Part shown: positions 46,921 to 55,544 of the stretch, one piece after another
Position numbering within the stretch: the stretch's first letter is position 1
Layout: each line of letters begins with the position of its first letter
Position numbers and translations under genes: made by a program
The notes under the pieces: model-generated
The model's database searches: none
Seen by the model: only the letters and a program-made list of their open reading frames with translations
What the model was told of the DNA's origin: nothing
Source of the DNA: Arcanobacterium urinimassiliense
Lineage (GTDB): Bacteria; Actinomycetota; Actinomycetes; Actinomycetales; Actinomycetaceae
Direction: 5' to 3'
DNA: 64,000 bases
Assembly: GCF_900119495.1 (NCBI RefSeq)
Contig: NZ_LT632435.1
Coordinates: 1,503,205-1,567,204, forward strand

Positions 46921-47349
46921 CTAATCTTCATTCGGATCCAAAGCAGCATCTTTTGCCTCTGGATGTACTGTACCTGCCACATGATCTGGCCCAGCATAAA
47001 TCGTATACAGCTGCATAGGTACATCACCGATATTGGTGACGTTGTGCCACATATCAGCGGGAACGAAAATAGCGTCGTCATCTTCTACTTCTTTACGGAA
47101 GCTGAGGTCATCTTCCGCCGGCCCCATTTCACACAGACCCTTGCCGGCTTCGATACGTAGGAACTGATCAATTCCCTCGTGAACCTCTAAGCCAATTTCG
47201 CCGCCAACCGGAATACTCATTACCGTCATCTGCAGTTTTTCACCCGTCCACATGGTGGTGCGGAAATTCTGGTTATCTAAGGTCTCTTTTTCGATATTTA
47301 CTACCCACGGCTGCTTGCCCTTGTCGTCGTACTGATGCGCGTAGTCCAT
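46921..47349 (-). CDS. Cupin-domain protein
   Basis: 142 residues forming one double-stranded beta-helix. GGEIGLEVHEGIDQFLRIEA (about residues 49-68) and FVPADMWHNVTNIGDVPMQL (about 96-115) are the two cupin motifs. Compared with the canonical form, the first metal His is at LEVHEG and the second at MWHNV. No enzymatic activity can be assigned. GGAGGTAGGGGA precedes the ATG. It lies just outside the right end of the composite segment and is probably native. Confidence 0.82.
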   Translation of the reverse strand: MDYAHQYDDKGKQPWVVNIEKETLDNQNFRTTMWTGEKLQMTVMSIPVGGEIGLEVHEGIDQFLRIEAGKGLCEMGPAEDDLSFRKEVEDDDAIFVPADMWHNVTNIGDVPMQLYTIYAGPDHVAGTVHPEAKDAALDPNED

Positions 47350-47397
47350 TCCCCTACCTCCTCACCACTCTACGAGCGGCAGTAGTTTTGTACCTTG

Positions 47398-48723
47398 TTA
47401 CAATCTCAGTCTACTATTTTTTTCATGGCGCTGGCCGTCAAAAATCCAGAATAACGCTGCTAGCAGAAGAATTCCGCCAGATATCCAGTATGCAAGGGTG
47501 AAGCCCGAAATGTCGATGAGGAATCCGGCGACTAGCGGGCCAATTATTTGCCCAAAATCGCCTGCCATCTGGAAAAAGGAGACTACGCTGTTGCCGGAGC
47601 GGTCTCCAATTATATCGGCCACTGCTCCTTGCTGAGAAGGCTGTACGCATCCAGAACCGAAGCCACCCCAAAAACTCAGTAGCAGCAGTACCCAGTCGGC
47701 AGTAAAAATCCCCATTCCGAGCGTAAAAAATCCGGAAAGCAGCAGGCCGAAGATGACGGGGTGCCGCCGGCCGGATAAATCCGACCATTTACCGGCCACC
47801 CAGAGCGCAAGCGCATTCCCAAAGGCAAAGGTAGTCAAGAGGCCGCCGGCAAGCCACGGTGCGGCCGTGGGGAGGGAAAGTGCCAGCAACGGAATTACGG
47901 AAACGCGCACCCCCATATTCGTCCACCCTTGGGAGAAGGCAGTCAATAAGGTAATGCGAAAACGCCGCAGCTGGAGAGCTTCTCGCACCGTGATTACGGG
48001 GCGAGCAGAAAGATTGGCCGCTTTTTCCGCTTTCTCCGCTTTTTCCGCTTTCTCCAATTTTTCGGGCGGAAGTGGCGAATTAGCGGGGAGAAATACGTCC
48101 GGACCAATAGCTATTTTCACTATCAACCACGCAATAATTAAAAAGCAGCCATAAATAAGAAAAGGCCACCGATAGCCCAAACCAGAGAGTAAGGCTCCTA
48201 CAGCTGGGCCAGCGATATTTCCAATTAAGAAACCTGCTCCGTAGGCGGCAGAAGCTCGCCCGCGCATAGTAGGAGGAGCGAGCTTAAAGATCATCGACAT
48301 CGCCGCTACGGAAAAAGTAATGGAGCCGATGCCGCCGGCCGCCCGGAAAATCAATAACTGCAGATAGCTCTGCGCAAAAGCCGAAGCAAAAGAAGAAATC
48401 ATTACGATGGCGATGCCAAACAGGTACATCCGGCGCTCCCCGAATTTGGTGGAAAGCCAGCCCGAAGCAGGTGCGAAGCTCAAACGCAGGAGCGCGAAAG
48501 CAGAAACTACAAAAGTAGCGGCCAGGTTAGTGACCGAAAAACTCTTGGCATATTGCGGCAATACCGGAGCCACTATTCCGTAACCTAAAGCTATCGCCAC
48601 TGCCGCCGCCACCAATACCCAAATTGCGCGGGGAAGTCGCTCTTCTTTTACACCAGCATCCATACTATTTGGTCTATCAAAGTTCTCTGGAAAATCCATC
48701 TTTAATAAATCAACCTCACACAC
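47398..48723 (-). CDS. MFS transporter (multidrug-efflux type)
   Basis: 441 residues and twelve hydrophobic segments, with GWLSTKFGERRMYLFG (motif A-like, about residues 90-105) after the second helix. Start choice is uncertain: the GTG at 48723 has AGAGGTGAAA before it, while internal ATG codons at 48699 and 48663 would shorten the N-terminus. The central loop carries a repeated Glu-Lys-Ala stretch (about residues 230-245). Substrate unknown; drug or metabolite export is typical. It is divergent from the DUF4921 gene. Confidence 0.85.
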   Translation of the reverse strand: MCEVDLLKMDFPENFDRPNSMDAGVKEERLPRAIWVLVAAAVAIALGYGIVAPVLPQYAKSFSVTNLAATFVVSAFALLRLSFAPASGWLSTKFGERRMYLFGIAIVMISSFASAFAQSYLQLLIFRAAGGIGSITFSVAAMSMIFKLAPPTMRGRASAAYGAGFLIGNIAGPAVGALLSGLGYRWPFLIYGCFLIIAWLIVKIAIGPDVFLPANSPLPPEKLEKAEKAEKAEKAANLSARPVITVREALQLRRFRITLLTAFSQGWTNMGVRVSVIPLLALSLPTAAPWLAGGLLTTFAFGNALALWVAGKWSDLSGRRHPVIFGLLLSGFFTLGMGIFTADWVLLLLSFWGGFGSGCVQPSQQGAVADIIGDRSGNSVVSFFQMAGDFGQIIGPLVAGFLIDISGFTLAYWISGGILLLAALFWIFDGQRHEKNSRLRL

Positions 48724-48806
48724 ACTTTCACCTCTGGCTCAGCAGTTATATATAATTAGAGTGCCCAGCCAAATGGGCAAAATTTCTTTAATAGTAGAGT
48801 GAGAAT

Positions 48807-50129
48807 ATGAATTTCCCGATACGCGAGCCTTTAACGAGAATGGCCGACGGCACCATCAAACAGTGGAACCCTTTTTCCGGTACTGAGGTCTGGACGGTAC
48901 CTGGCAGAGCTAACCGCCCTTTGGATATAAAACTTTCCGACCCCCATCCGCTAAATCCGAAAGAGCTCGGGCATCACTGTGCTTTTTGTACCCAGCGAAT
49001 TCTCGAAACTCCACCGGAGAAAGCGCGCCTCGTAAAGAAACGCGACGACGCCGTCATATATAAATCCACTAGCGTAGAGATGCTCACCCGCGAATGGGAA
49101 TTCCGCCGCGTGCCAAATCTTTTTGAGATAGTTTCTTTCGATTATTGGGAAAAAAATTATGGCTACCAGCTCTCTCCGGCAGCCCAGCACAATATGGATT
49201 CCTATATTGCCGACCCGGCCGGGCGCGCACATGTACTGAATGTATTGCGCGTTAAACTCGGGGCGCAATACAGCGAAGAAGCGTGGGAGCAGCTATCTGA
49301 TAGAGAAAAAATGCAGTACGCCCGCGCACTTTTTGGTTCCGGGCACGATTTAATCATCGCTCGCCGACACTTCGTAGACGGAGCAGAAAACGATAGTCAG
49401 TTGGCTTCTGCAGGCACACTCACCCCACAAGAGCACCTCTGGTATATTCGCCTCACTATCGATGCGATGAAAGATCTCTATGATGCAAATCGCTACGCTC
49501 GTTATATTCAGGTATTCCAAAATTGGTTAAAACCAGCGGGAGCCTCTTTTGACCACCTACACAAGCAATTAGTGGCTATTGACCAGCGCCCTATTAACGG
49601 GCAGATGGAGCTCAAGAAAGTCCGGCAAAACCCCAATCTCTACAATGAGGCAGCTGTAGACTACGCCGGCTACCACAATTTAGTGATTGCCGAGAATAAG
49701 CATGCAGTAGCTATTGCCGGATTTGGCCATCGCTACCCAACTTTGGAAGTGTGGTCGCGCTCTAGTCACTGCCAACCTTGGGAGCATAGCCGGGAAGAAA
49801 TTGCCGCTATGTCGGATTTGATTCACGCTATGCACGCTGCCACCGGCCCGCTCGTGCCCTGTAATGAGGAGTGGTATTGCAAGCCAATTGACGCCGATGT
49901 GAATATGCCCTGGCGAGTCTTGCTGAAATGGCGCGTATCTACTTTGGCCGGTTTCGAAGGGGGCACAAAAATTTACGTAAATACCATTGACCCCTGGCAT
50001 GTGCGCGATCGCGTAGTGCCGCGGCTATTGGAACTGCGCGCCGAAGGAAAAATTTCGCAGAGTATAAATATCTCTACCGAATGTAGCTGCCGCGTAAATT
50101 CCCTCCGGTACAACCCGGCTCTCCAATAG
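48807..50129 (+). CDS. DUF4921 family protein (GalT/HIT-superfamily-like)
   Basis: 440 residues. MNFPIREPLTRMADGTIKQW at the start and HHCAFCTQRILETPPEKARL (about residues 53-72, a zinc-like Cys pair) mark the DUF4921 family, seen mainly in Actinomycetota. ASFDHLHKQLVAIDQRP (about residues 249-265) resembles the GalT/HIT active-site His motif, and CSCRVNSLRYNP ends the protein. It probably acts on a nucleotide or sugar phosphate; the reaction is unknown. GAGTGAG precedes the ATG. Confidence 0.8.
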   Translation: MNFPIREPLTRMADGTIKQWNPFSGTEVWTVPGRANRPLDIKLSDPHPLNPKELGHHCAFCTQRILETPPEKARLVKKRDDAVIYKSTSVEMLTREWEFRRVPNLFEIVSFDYWEKNYGYQLSPAAQHNMDSYIADPAGRAHVLNVLRVKLGAQYSEEAWEQLSDREKMQYARALFGSGHDLIIARRHFVDGAENDSQLASAGTLTPQEHLWYIRLTIDAMKDLYDANRYARYIQVFQNWLKPAGASFDHLHKQLVAIDQRPINGQMELKKVRQNPNLYNEAAVDYAGYHNLVIAENKHAVAIAGFGHRYPTLEVWSRSSHCQPWEHSREEIAAMSDLIHAMHAATGPLVPCNEEWYCKPIDADVNMPWRVLLKWRVSTLAGFEGGTKIYVNTIDPWHVRDRVVPRLLELRAEGKISQSINISTECSCRVNSLRYNPALQ

Positions 50130-50248
50130 ATACCGATAAATACCAGTAGGAGCTGCTTTTAGGGCTACTTTCACTTCACGAAAGTGGTTACGTATATACT
50201 TTTGCCTGCGCTTTTTGCCTTGCACCTTTTGCCACCGAAATACGCCAG

Positions 50249-50908
50249 CTAGTTTTCGCGCAAATAGCCTTTCTCCATGACGATGACCCGATCTGCCATT
50301 ACATCTGCTTCGTCGTGATCATGGGTGACGAATATAGCCGTAATCCCCGTGCGTTTAATTATCTCTCGCAACTGCACTGCCAAAGTTTCGCGCAGATTGC
50401 GATCAAGCGCCGAAAGTGGTTCGTCGAGCAAAAGTAGCTGTGGAGAAGGAGCGAGCGAGCGAGCTAAAGCCACCCGTTGCTTCTGCCCACCCGAAAGCGT
50501 AGATATTTGCCGCTCCCCGTAGTCCGCTAAATCTACTAGCTGCAGTAATTCAGCTACCCGCGCTTTTATTTGGGCACGCGGCATCCGGTGCATTTCCAAA
50601 CCGTAGCTGATATTCCGCGCCACATTGCGATGAGGGAAAAGCTGCCCGTCTTGAAATACCATGCCGACATTTCGCTTGTGCACCGGCACGTGCGCTAAAT
50701 CTTTGCCATAGAGATAAATATTTCCGGCCGTCACCTGCTCTAAGCCAGCTATTGCCCGCAATAAAGTGGATTTCCCCGAACCAGAGGCACCGAGCAAAGC
50801 CACTATCTCCCCTTCGGGTACCTGCAAACAGGCACCGTGCACAGCAGTAAAGCCATTAGAGTAAGTGACATCTGCTTCTTTTACCACTAAAGCATAATTT
50901 TCATTCAT
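50249..50908 (-). CDS. thiQ: Thiamine ABC transporter ATP-binding protein
   Basis: 219 residues. Walker A GASGSGKSTLL (about residues 38-48), signature LSGGQKQRVALARSL (about 138-152), Walker B LLLLDEPLSALD (about 158-169) and the switch His in VTHDHDEA. The frame opens with GTG at 50911, which overlaps the permease stop by one base; the ATG at 50908 follows directly. Third gene of the thiamine operon, so it energises the ThiP-type permease upstream. Confidence 0.88.
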   Translation of the reverse strand: MNENYALVVKEADVTYSNGFTAVHGACLQVPEGEIVALLGASGSGKSTLLRAIAGLEQVTAGNIYLYGKDLAHVPVHKRNVGMVFQDGQLFPHRNVARNISYGLEMHRMPRAQIKARVAELLQLVDLADYGERQISTLSGGQKQRVALARSLAPSPQLLLLDEPLSALDRNLRETLAVQLREIIKRTGITAIFVTHDHDEADVMADRVIVMEKGYLREN

Positions 50909-50910
50909 CA

Positions 50911-52560
50911 CTATATTTGTCCGATTCTTTGCTCGTCGCGATTCCGCGATCCAATAAATTCTGCACTAATGATTACGAACGCCGTCACCACTGCTAATAG
51001 CACTGCTCCGGCCAACGCCATACCGTAATTATTCTGCCCAGCTCGCGAGAGCAGCTTTACAATCACTACTGGCAAGGTCAAATAAGCCGGATCAGCGAGG
51101 AAAGATGTAGCTCCGAATTCGCCGAGTGAAACAGCGAAAGCAAAGCCCGCCGCCAGCCCGATACCGCGCAATAAAAATGGCATATCAATGGTGCGAAGTA
51201 CTTGCGCAGGAGTGGCACCTAAGACGCTAGCAGCTTCCCGCATCCGCGGATCGATAGCACGCAACAGCGGCACTAAAGATCGGATAACCAGTGGTAAGGC
51301 TACTACTGATTGTGCTAAAGGCACGATGAGACCGGAATTAGCTATATCGGTACCGGCGAAAGTTATTAAAAATCCAAAACCAACCGTAACTGCGGAGACC
51401 CCGAGCGGCAGCAAGGTGACACCGTCTAAGAAACGTTGTGCTTGTAGCCATTTTCCTTGGACGCGCCGCGAAAGTACCAATGCCAAAGGTACGCTCACCA
51501 GTAAGGCAAAAATCATGGAATCGAAAGCGATGCGTACCGAGTGGTCGATAGCTTCTAGTACCGAAGTGCCCCCCGAAAATCCGAACCCGGTAGTAGAAAG
51601 AAGACGGTAGTTATCGAGTGTCCAATGACCTTGATACCGGAAAGAATTGAGAATAAGGGAAACAATAGGAAAAAGCACCAGGAATACTGCCAGTACGGTG
51701 ATTATTTTTGGCAGCAGCGGCGCCTGGCGCAGCGAACGGCGGGAACGCGGGCGCACTTGCAGGGCCGTTTCCGTGCGGGCAGTGAGGCGCGTACCCACAA
51801 TCAGAGCCAGAAGCACGATTATAAATTGCAGCACCGAGAGCATAGCTGCTTTATCAAGATCAAAGAAAGTGACGGTCTGAATATATATTTCCGTCTCAAT
51901 AGTGCCATATCCCGGATTACCTAGCGTGGTCACGACTCCGTATGCGGTAGAGCAATAGAGGAAAGCCAGACCGCCTGCCGCTGCTATCGCCGGAGCTAAT
52001 TGCGGCAAGGTGATGCTGAAGAATGCTCGGTAGGGGCTGGCTCCGAGAGTACGAGCCGCCTGTTCCGTACATGGATCGAGACTGGCCCACATATTTCCTA
52101 CCATGCGGGTAATGAGCCCGCAGTTGAAGAACACCATGGCGAGCACTACTGCCCACGGAGTATTAGCCATATTTAGAAAAGCGAGCGGGCCGCCCAGCAA
52201 GGAGCGAAAAGCGATACCTACTACCACTGTGGGGAGCACAAAGGGAATTGTCAACAACCCCCGCAGTAGCTGCCGGCCAGGGAAATCGTGTAGATATAGC
52301 AAATAGGCAGCGGGTACGCCGCAAAGTATGGAGAAAAATGCACCCGCAACGGCCATCCAGAGAGTTTGCCAAATAATCTGCCAAGTGCGCTCTTCGCGCA
52401 GTAAATCCACCATGCCGCCCAGGAAAGAAGCTTCAGCTGCATCTACTCCGAATAGCCCGCGGAGCAGCATCGCTCCGACCGGCCACATAAAGAAAATAAT
52501 TAAAAAGGCTAGGGGCAGTGCTACGGCACTGCCCCAGCCTATTTTAGAAATCAGCTTCAT
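50911..52560 (-). CDS. thiP: Thiamine ABC transporter permease (fused two-domain, ThiP type)
   Basis: 549 residues and about twelve membrane helices in two homologous halves. Each half has an EAA loop: EQAARTLGASPYRAFFSITL (about residues 168-187) and REAASVLGATPAQVLRTIDM (about 440-459). The fused form is typical of ThiP and FbpB-type permeases. The TPP riboswitch upstream of the operon and the neighbouring binding protein favour thiamine. Confidence 0.88.
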   Translation of the reverse strand: MKLISKIGWGSAVALPLAFLIIFFMWPVGAMLLRGLFGVDAAEASFLGGMVDLLREERTWQIIWQTLWMAVAGAFFSILCGVPAAYLLYLHDFPGRQLLRGLLTIPFVLPTVVVGIAFRSLLGGPLAFLNMANTPWAVVLAMVFFNCGLITRMVGNMWASLDPCTEQAARTLGASPYRAFFSITLPQLAPAIAAAGGLAFLYCSTAYGVVTTLGNPGYGTIETEIYIQTVTFFDLDKAAMLSVLQFIIVLLALIVGTRLTARTETALQVRPRSRRSLRQAPLLPKIITVLAVFLVLFPIVSLILNSFRYQGHWTLDNYRLLSTTGFGFSGGTSVLEAIDHSVRIAFDSMIFALLVSVPLALVLSRRVQGKWLQAQRFLDGVTLLPLGVSAVTVGFGFLITFAGTDIANSGLIVPLAQSVVALPLVIRSLVPLLRAIDPRMREAASVLGATPAQVLRTIDMPFLLRGIGLAAGFAFAVSLGEFGATSFLADPAYLTLPVVIVKLLSRAGQNNYGMALAGAVLLAVVTAFVIISAEFIGSRNRDEQRIGQI

Positions 52561-52591
52561 AGAATATTTCTTCTATGTAGGTATTTAGCAG

Positions 52592-53620
52592 TTACTTAGT
52601 GGATTCCTGGTATATCTTGGAATACTCATCCAGCCAAGCTTTCCGCTCCGCGCCCACTTTCTGAATATCTGCTTCAATTACCGTAGTCGGAAGTGGTGCA
52701 TAGGTCGCCCACTCTTTCGGCAGCTCTATATTCTTCTTATAGGGGTAGACGTACATATTTTCCGGAATGGATTTCTGCACTTTATCCGTGAGTAAGAATT
52801 CGATAAATGCTTTTGCTCCATCTGCATTCTTAGCTCCCTTGGTCACGCCGGCGTACTCAATCTGCTTGATGCAAGTATCATTCAGAGAAGAAGTAGCGCC
52901 TTTCTCATAGGCGGGGGAAGAAGAATAGCTGAGCACTATCGGGTAGGCTCCTTTTCCTTCCGAACCAGAGAACTCAGTGTAATAAGCAGTAGACCAATCC
53001 TTTACCACTTTAGTGCCGTTGGCCAGCAAATCCTTCCAGTATTCAGTCCACTTATCTCCATAGGTGGAAACGGTGGCCGCGAGGAATGCCATACCGGGGG
53101 TGGACTGCAAGGGGTCGGTGAGTACCGTCAAATTCTTATACTCTGGCTTCAATAGGTCGTCAAAAGATTTCGGAATATCGATATTCTTATCGGCAAACCA
53201 CCGGTTATCGGCATTCAAGCAGACATCGCCGCGGTCAATAGGAGCCAATTTCCCGTCCACGGTATCGGATTTTTCCAGACCTTTCGGCACAAATTCCTCT
53301 GCCAAGCCCGAGTTAATCACTTCGGCAGCCTGGAAAGTATCTACGCCGTAGAAGCCATCTACTACCGGCTTATCTTTGTTAATCAACAGCTGGTTAAGTA
53401 CAGTACCGTCACCGGCGGAAACCGTCTTGAGCTGGTAACCGCTCTCCTCTTGGAAAGCTTTAATATCTTCTTCCGAAATCTTGAAAGAATCGTGGGTGAG
53501 AATGGTGACGACTTTATCGGCGCCGTCAGCTTTCTTATCTCCTGAATTAGCGGCGCTGCACCCAGCTAGCACCAGCGCAGCGGCAGCCAAAGCCACAGCC
53601 GTCTTCTTTAATGAAATCAT
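52592..53620 (-). CDS. thiB: Thiamine ABC transporter substrate-binding lipoprotein
   Basis: 342 residues. The lipobox LVLAGCSAAN ends the signal peptide, followed by a ThiB/TbpA-type domain (VTILTHDSFKISEEDIKAFQ, later YKNLTVLTDPLQSTPGMAFL and YAGVTKGAKNADGAKAFIEF). The frame opens at 53638, but the ATG at 53620 has AGGAGGAAAA just upstream. It is first in the operon and directly follows a TPP riboswitch, which predicts repression when thiamine pyrophosphate is plentiful. Confidence 0.92.
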   Translation of the reverse strand: MISLKKTAVALAAAALVLAGCSAANSGDKKADGADKVVTILTHDSFKISEEDIKAFQEESGYQLKTVSAGDGTVLNQLLINKDKPVVDGFYGVDTFQAAEVINSGLAEEFVPKGLEKSDTVDGKLAPIDRGDVCLNADNRWFADKNIDIPKSFDDLLKPEYKNLTVLTDPLQSTPGMAFLAATVSTYGDKWTEYWKDLLANGTKVVKDWSTAYYTEFSGSEGKGAYPIVLSYSSSPAYEKGATSSLNDTCIKQIEYAGVTKGAKNADGAKAFIEFLLTDKVQKSIPENMYVYPYKKNIELPKEWATYAPLPTTVIEADIQKVGAERKAWLDEYSKIYQESTK

Positions 53621-53696
53621 TTTTCCTCCTACAATCATCTATTCGGAGGGGTATTCCGGATATATAGCCTGCCGCAGCAAACCGCGCCCAGAATTG

Positions 53697-53786
53697 AGAA
53701 ACCCGACTCCCTTCGCCGGCATTATCCGGATCAGGTGCGAGGGTATTGGCTTAACGCAATCTCAGCACCGCAGTGGCGCTCCCCTG
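53697..53786 (-). ncRNA. TPP (THI-box) riboswitch
   Basis: Read on the minus strand: GGGGAGCGCC, GCTGAGATTGCG, ATACCCTCG, then ACCTGATCCGGATAATGCCG and GCGAAGGGA, all conserved THI-element blocks in order. It lies about 77 bases before the start of thiB and should switch the transport operon off when TPP binds. Confidence 0.96.
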
Positions 53787-53846
53787 TCGTATTTCTAAGT
53801 ATATAACAAGCAAAAATTATTACATACTTCTAGTAGTAGATATACC

Positions 53847-54089
53847 TTAAAGCCACGGAAGAGCTTTTCGGCCTTTTTCCTCCAGAAGTAATCGAATACC
53901 CGCACTTACTGCGGCACTCACAGCGGTGAATATGAAAAGCTGCACTCCGATTTTTCCTGAATTAGCTACCCCTTGCTGTGGAAGTTCCCTGTGTAAACCT
54001 TTTTTCCAAAAAAGCGTCAACAAATTCTCAGCTAAAAATCCAGTTACCGAGCCTAAGCCATAACTTAAAATTTTCTTTCCTATATACAT
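53847..54089 (-). CDS. Small membrane protein, DUF4235-like
   Basis: 80 residues with two hydrophobic stretches (about residues 8-26 and 48-66) and a basic middle (FWKKGLHREL). The layout and the AVSAAVSAGIRLLLEEKGRK end resemble DUF4235 proteins, small actinobacterial membrane proteins of unknown role. It lies 26 bases behind the Mrp operon on the same strand and may be its last member. Confidence 0.6.
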   Translation of the reverse strand: MYIGKKILSYGLGSVTGFLAENLLTLFWKKGLHRELPQQGVANSGKIGVQLFIFTAVSAAVSAGIRLLLEEKGRKALPWL

Positions 54090-54115
54090 CGGAATATCCT
54101 TTCCAATTACTCTCT

Positions 54116-54481
54116 TTACATTTGCACGTATTCAGTACCGCGGTCTATATCCTCTTTTAATTCATCTATGACTAATTCTGCCGGCTGCACCCGCCCAGTA
54201 CGGTAGCCAGAGCGAGACAGCATGTGTGCGGAAATCGGCGAAGAAACCAATTGAAAGGCTATCACTAAAAGCAGCGTCCAGGTCATAGAAGCCTCTCGCA
54301 CCAAAAGAATCACTCCTAGCATAAACATAATGAGAGAGAATACTTGCGGCTTGGTAGCTACGTGTTGGCGAGAAAGCAGATCCGGATAGCGCACCATGCC
54401 AATCGCCGCAATCAAAGTAAAAATACTGCCAACTACCAGGAAAATTGCTCCTAGGACATCCGCTATCATACCAGCGCTCAC
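54116..54481 (-). CDS. mrpG: Mrp antiporter subunit MrpG
   Basis: 121 residues, three hydrophobic helices. IGMVRYPDLLSRQHVATKPQ (about residues 26-45) is the MrpG/MnhG signature. It overlaps mrpF by four bases. Structural subunit of the multi-protein cation/proton antiporter in the membrane. Confidence 0.93.
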   Translation of the reverse strand: MSAGMIADVLGAIFLVVGSIFTLIAAIGMVRYPDLLSRQHVATKPQVFSLIMFMLGVILLVREASMTWTLLLVIAFQLVSSPISAHMLSRSGYRTGRVQPAELVIDELKEDIDRGTEYVQM

Positions 54482-54897
54482 AGCTGCTCCTTCCCCGCGT
54501 GTTCCGAATCAGCCCCCGAGGTGCGATTTTTCGAAGTGGCCGCGGGGTGCTGGCTCGGGCGTAAATCGGTAAAAGGCTGTGATTGGTGCAGCTCTTCAGC
54601 TCTTTCCGCCGCCCGCCGCGCCAATTTTTGCCGCAGTTGCGGAGCAATTGGCGGCATAAAACGTGCCAAAGTGGTCGAACCGATAAAACCGATAAGAGAA
54701 AGCACTACCAATACCGGCAAGAGATCGCCGCGGCGCGAGCTCGCCGCTAAAAGTGTAAAACCGCCGATTAAAACTGCCGTCATCATATCTACTCCGACCA
54801 TACGGTCTAGCGAAGTAGGCCCTCTCACTATGCGATAGAGGACTAAAACGGCGGCACAAAAAAGCAATACTGCGCAGCCAATAAGTACATAAATCAT
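54478..54897 (-). CDS. mrpF: Mrp antiporter subunit MrpF
   Basis: 139 residues. The N-terminal 90 residues form three helices with IVRGPTSLDRMVGVDMMTAV, typical of MrpF/MnhF. The hydrophilic C-terminal tail of about 45 residues (RRAAERAEELHQSQP) is longer than usual. It overlaps both neighbours by four bases, as expected for a tightly coupled operon. Confidence 0.92.
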   Translation of the reverse strand: MIYVLIGCAVLLFCAAVLVLYRIVRGPTSLDRMVGVDMMTAVLIGGFTLLAASSRRGDLLPVLVVLSLIGFIGSTTLARFMPPIAPQLRQKLARRAAERAEELHQSQPFTDLRPSQHPAATSKNRTSGADSEHAGKEQL

Positions 54898-55544
54898 AGT
54901 GTTTCTCCTGCTCTACGCGGTTCACCGCTCGGAGGAGCATAGGGAGTAGGAAGCCTACCCGCCTGCGGAGAATCTCCCGGCACATATCCGGCATCTATCA
55001 GCTCCTCGTGAGAAGCCAAGGCGCGCAAGACCCGCTCTTCTTGTTCGAGCACCGTGGCGTGAATACCGTCTATACCACCTGCTAAATCCATATCGAATAC
55101 GTGCACATAGAGAGTGCCGGTGGCTCGATGCGCATCTACCACTACCGACCCAGGCACCAAACCCGTCATTCCTGCCACGATTGCCAAGTATACATCCGAA
55201 TGCGAACGCAGTTTCACTCGAATAATGGCGCCGCGCGGCACGCGCCCTCGGAGAATAAATTTTCCTTGCATCCACGAAGCCCGTAAAATATCGGCGAAAA
55301 ATATGAAAAGGAGCCGCCCGAGAGCCCGCGGGCGAAATCGCCCGTCGTAGGGAGTAGCCGGGAAAGGAGCCAAAGTAGTAATAAATAAAGCCAGTAAAAA
55401 TCCCGCTACGAAATTACCTACTGAGATATCTCCCCAGATTAACACCCACGCCAAAGTGAGCCAGAGAATTAACCCCATCGAGGCATGCGGGAAACGAGCC
55501 GGATGGAACCGAGAACGGCGAATAGCAGCTGCCGATTTACTCAT
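54894..55544 (-). CDS. mrpE: Mrp antiporter subunit MrpE
   Basis: 216 residues. The frame opens at 55583, but the ATG at 55544 has GGGAGGAAG upstream and reduces the overlap with mrpD to eight bases. Membrane segments at about residues 20-60 are followed by the soluble domain with AGMTGLVPGSVVVDAHRATG, the MrpE signature. The C-terminal 40 residues are hydrophilic. Confidence 0.9.
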   Translation of the reverse strand: MSKSAAAIRRSRFHPARFPHASMGLILWLTLAWVLIWGDISVGNFVAGFLLALFITTLAPFPATPYDGRFRPRALGRLLFIFFADILRASWMQGKFILRGRVPRGAIIRVKLRSHSDVYLAIVAGMTGLVPGSVVVDAHRATGTLYVHVFDMDLAGGIDGIHATVLEQEERVLRALASHEELIDAGYVPGDSPQAGRLPTPYAPPSGEPRRAGETL

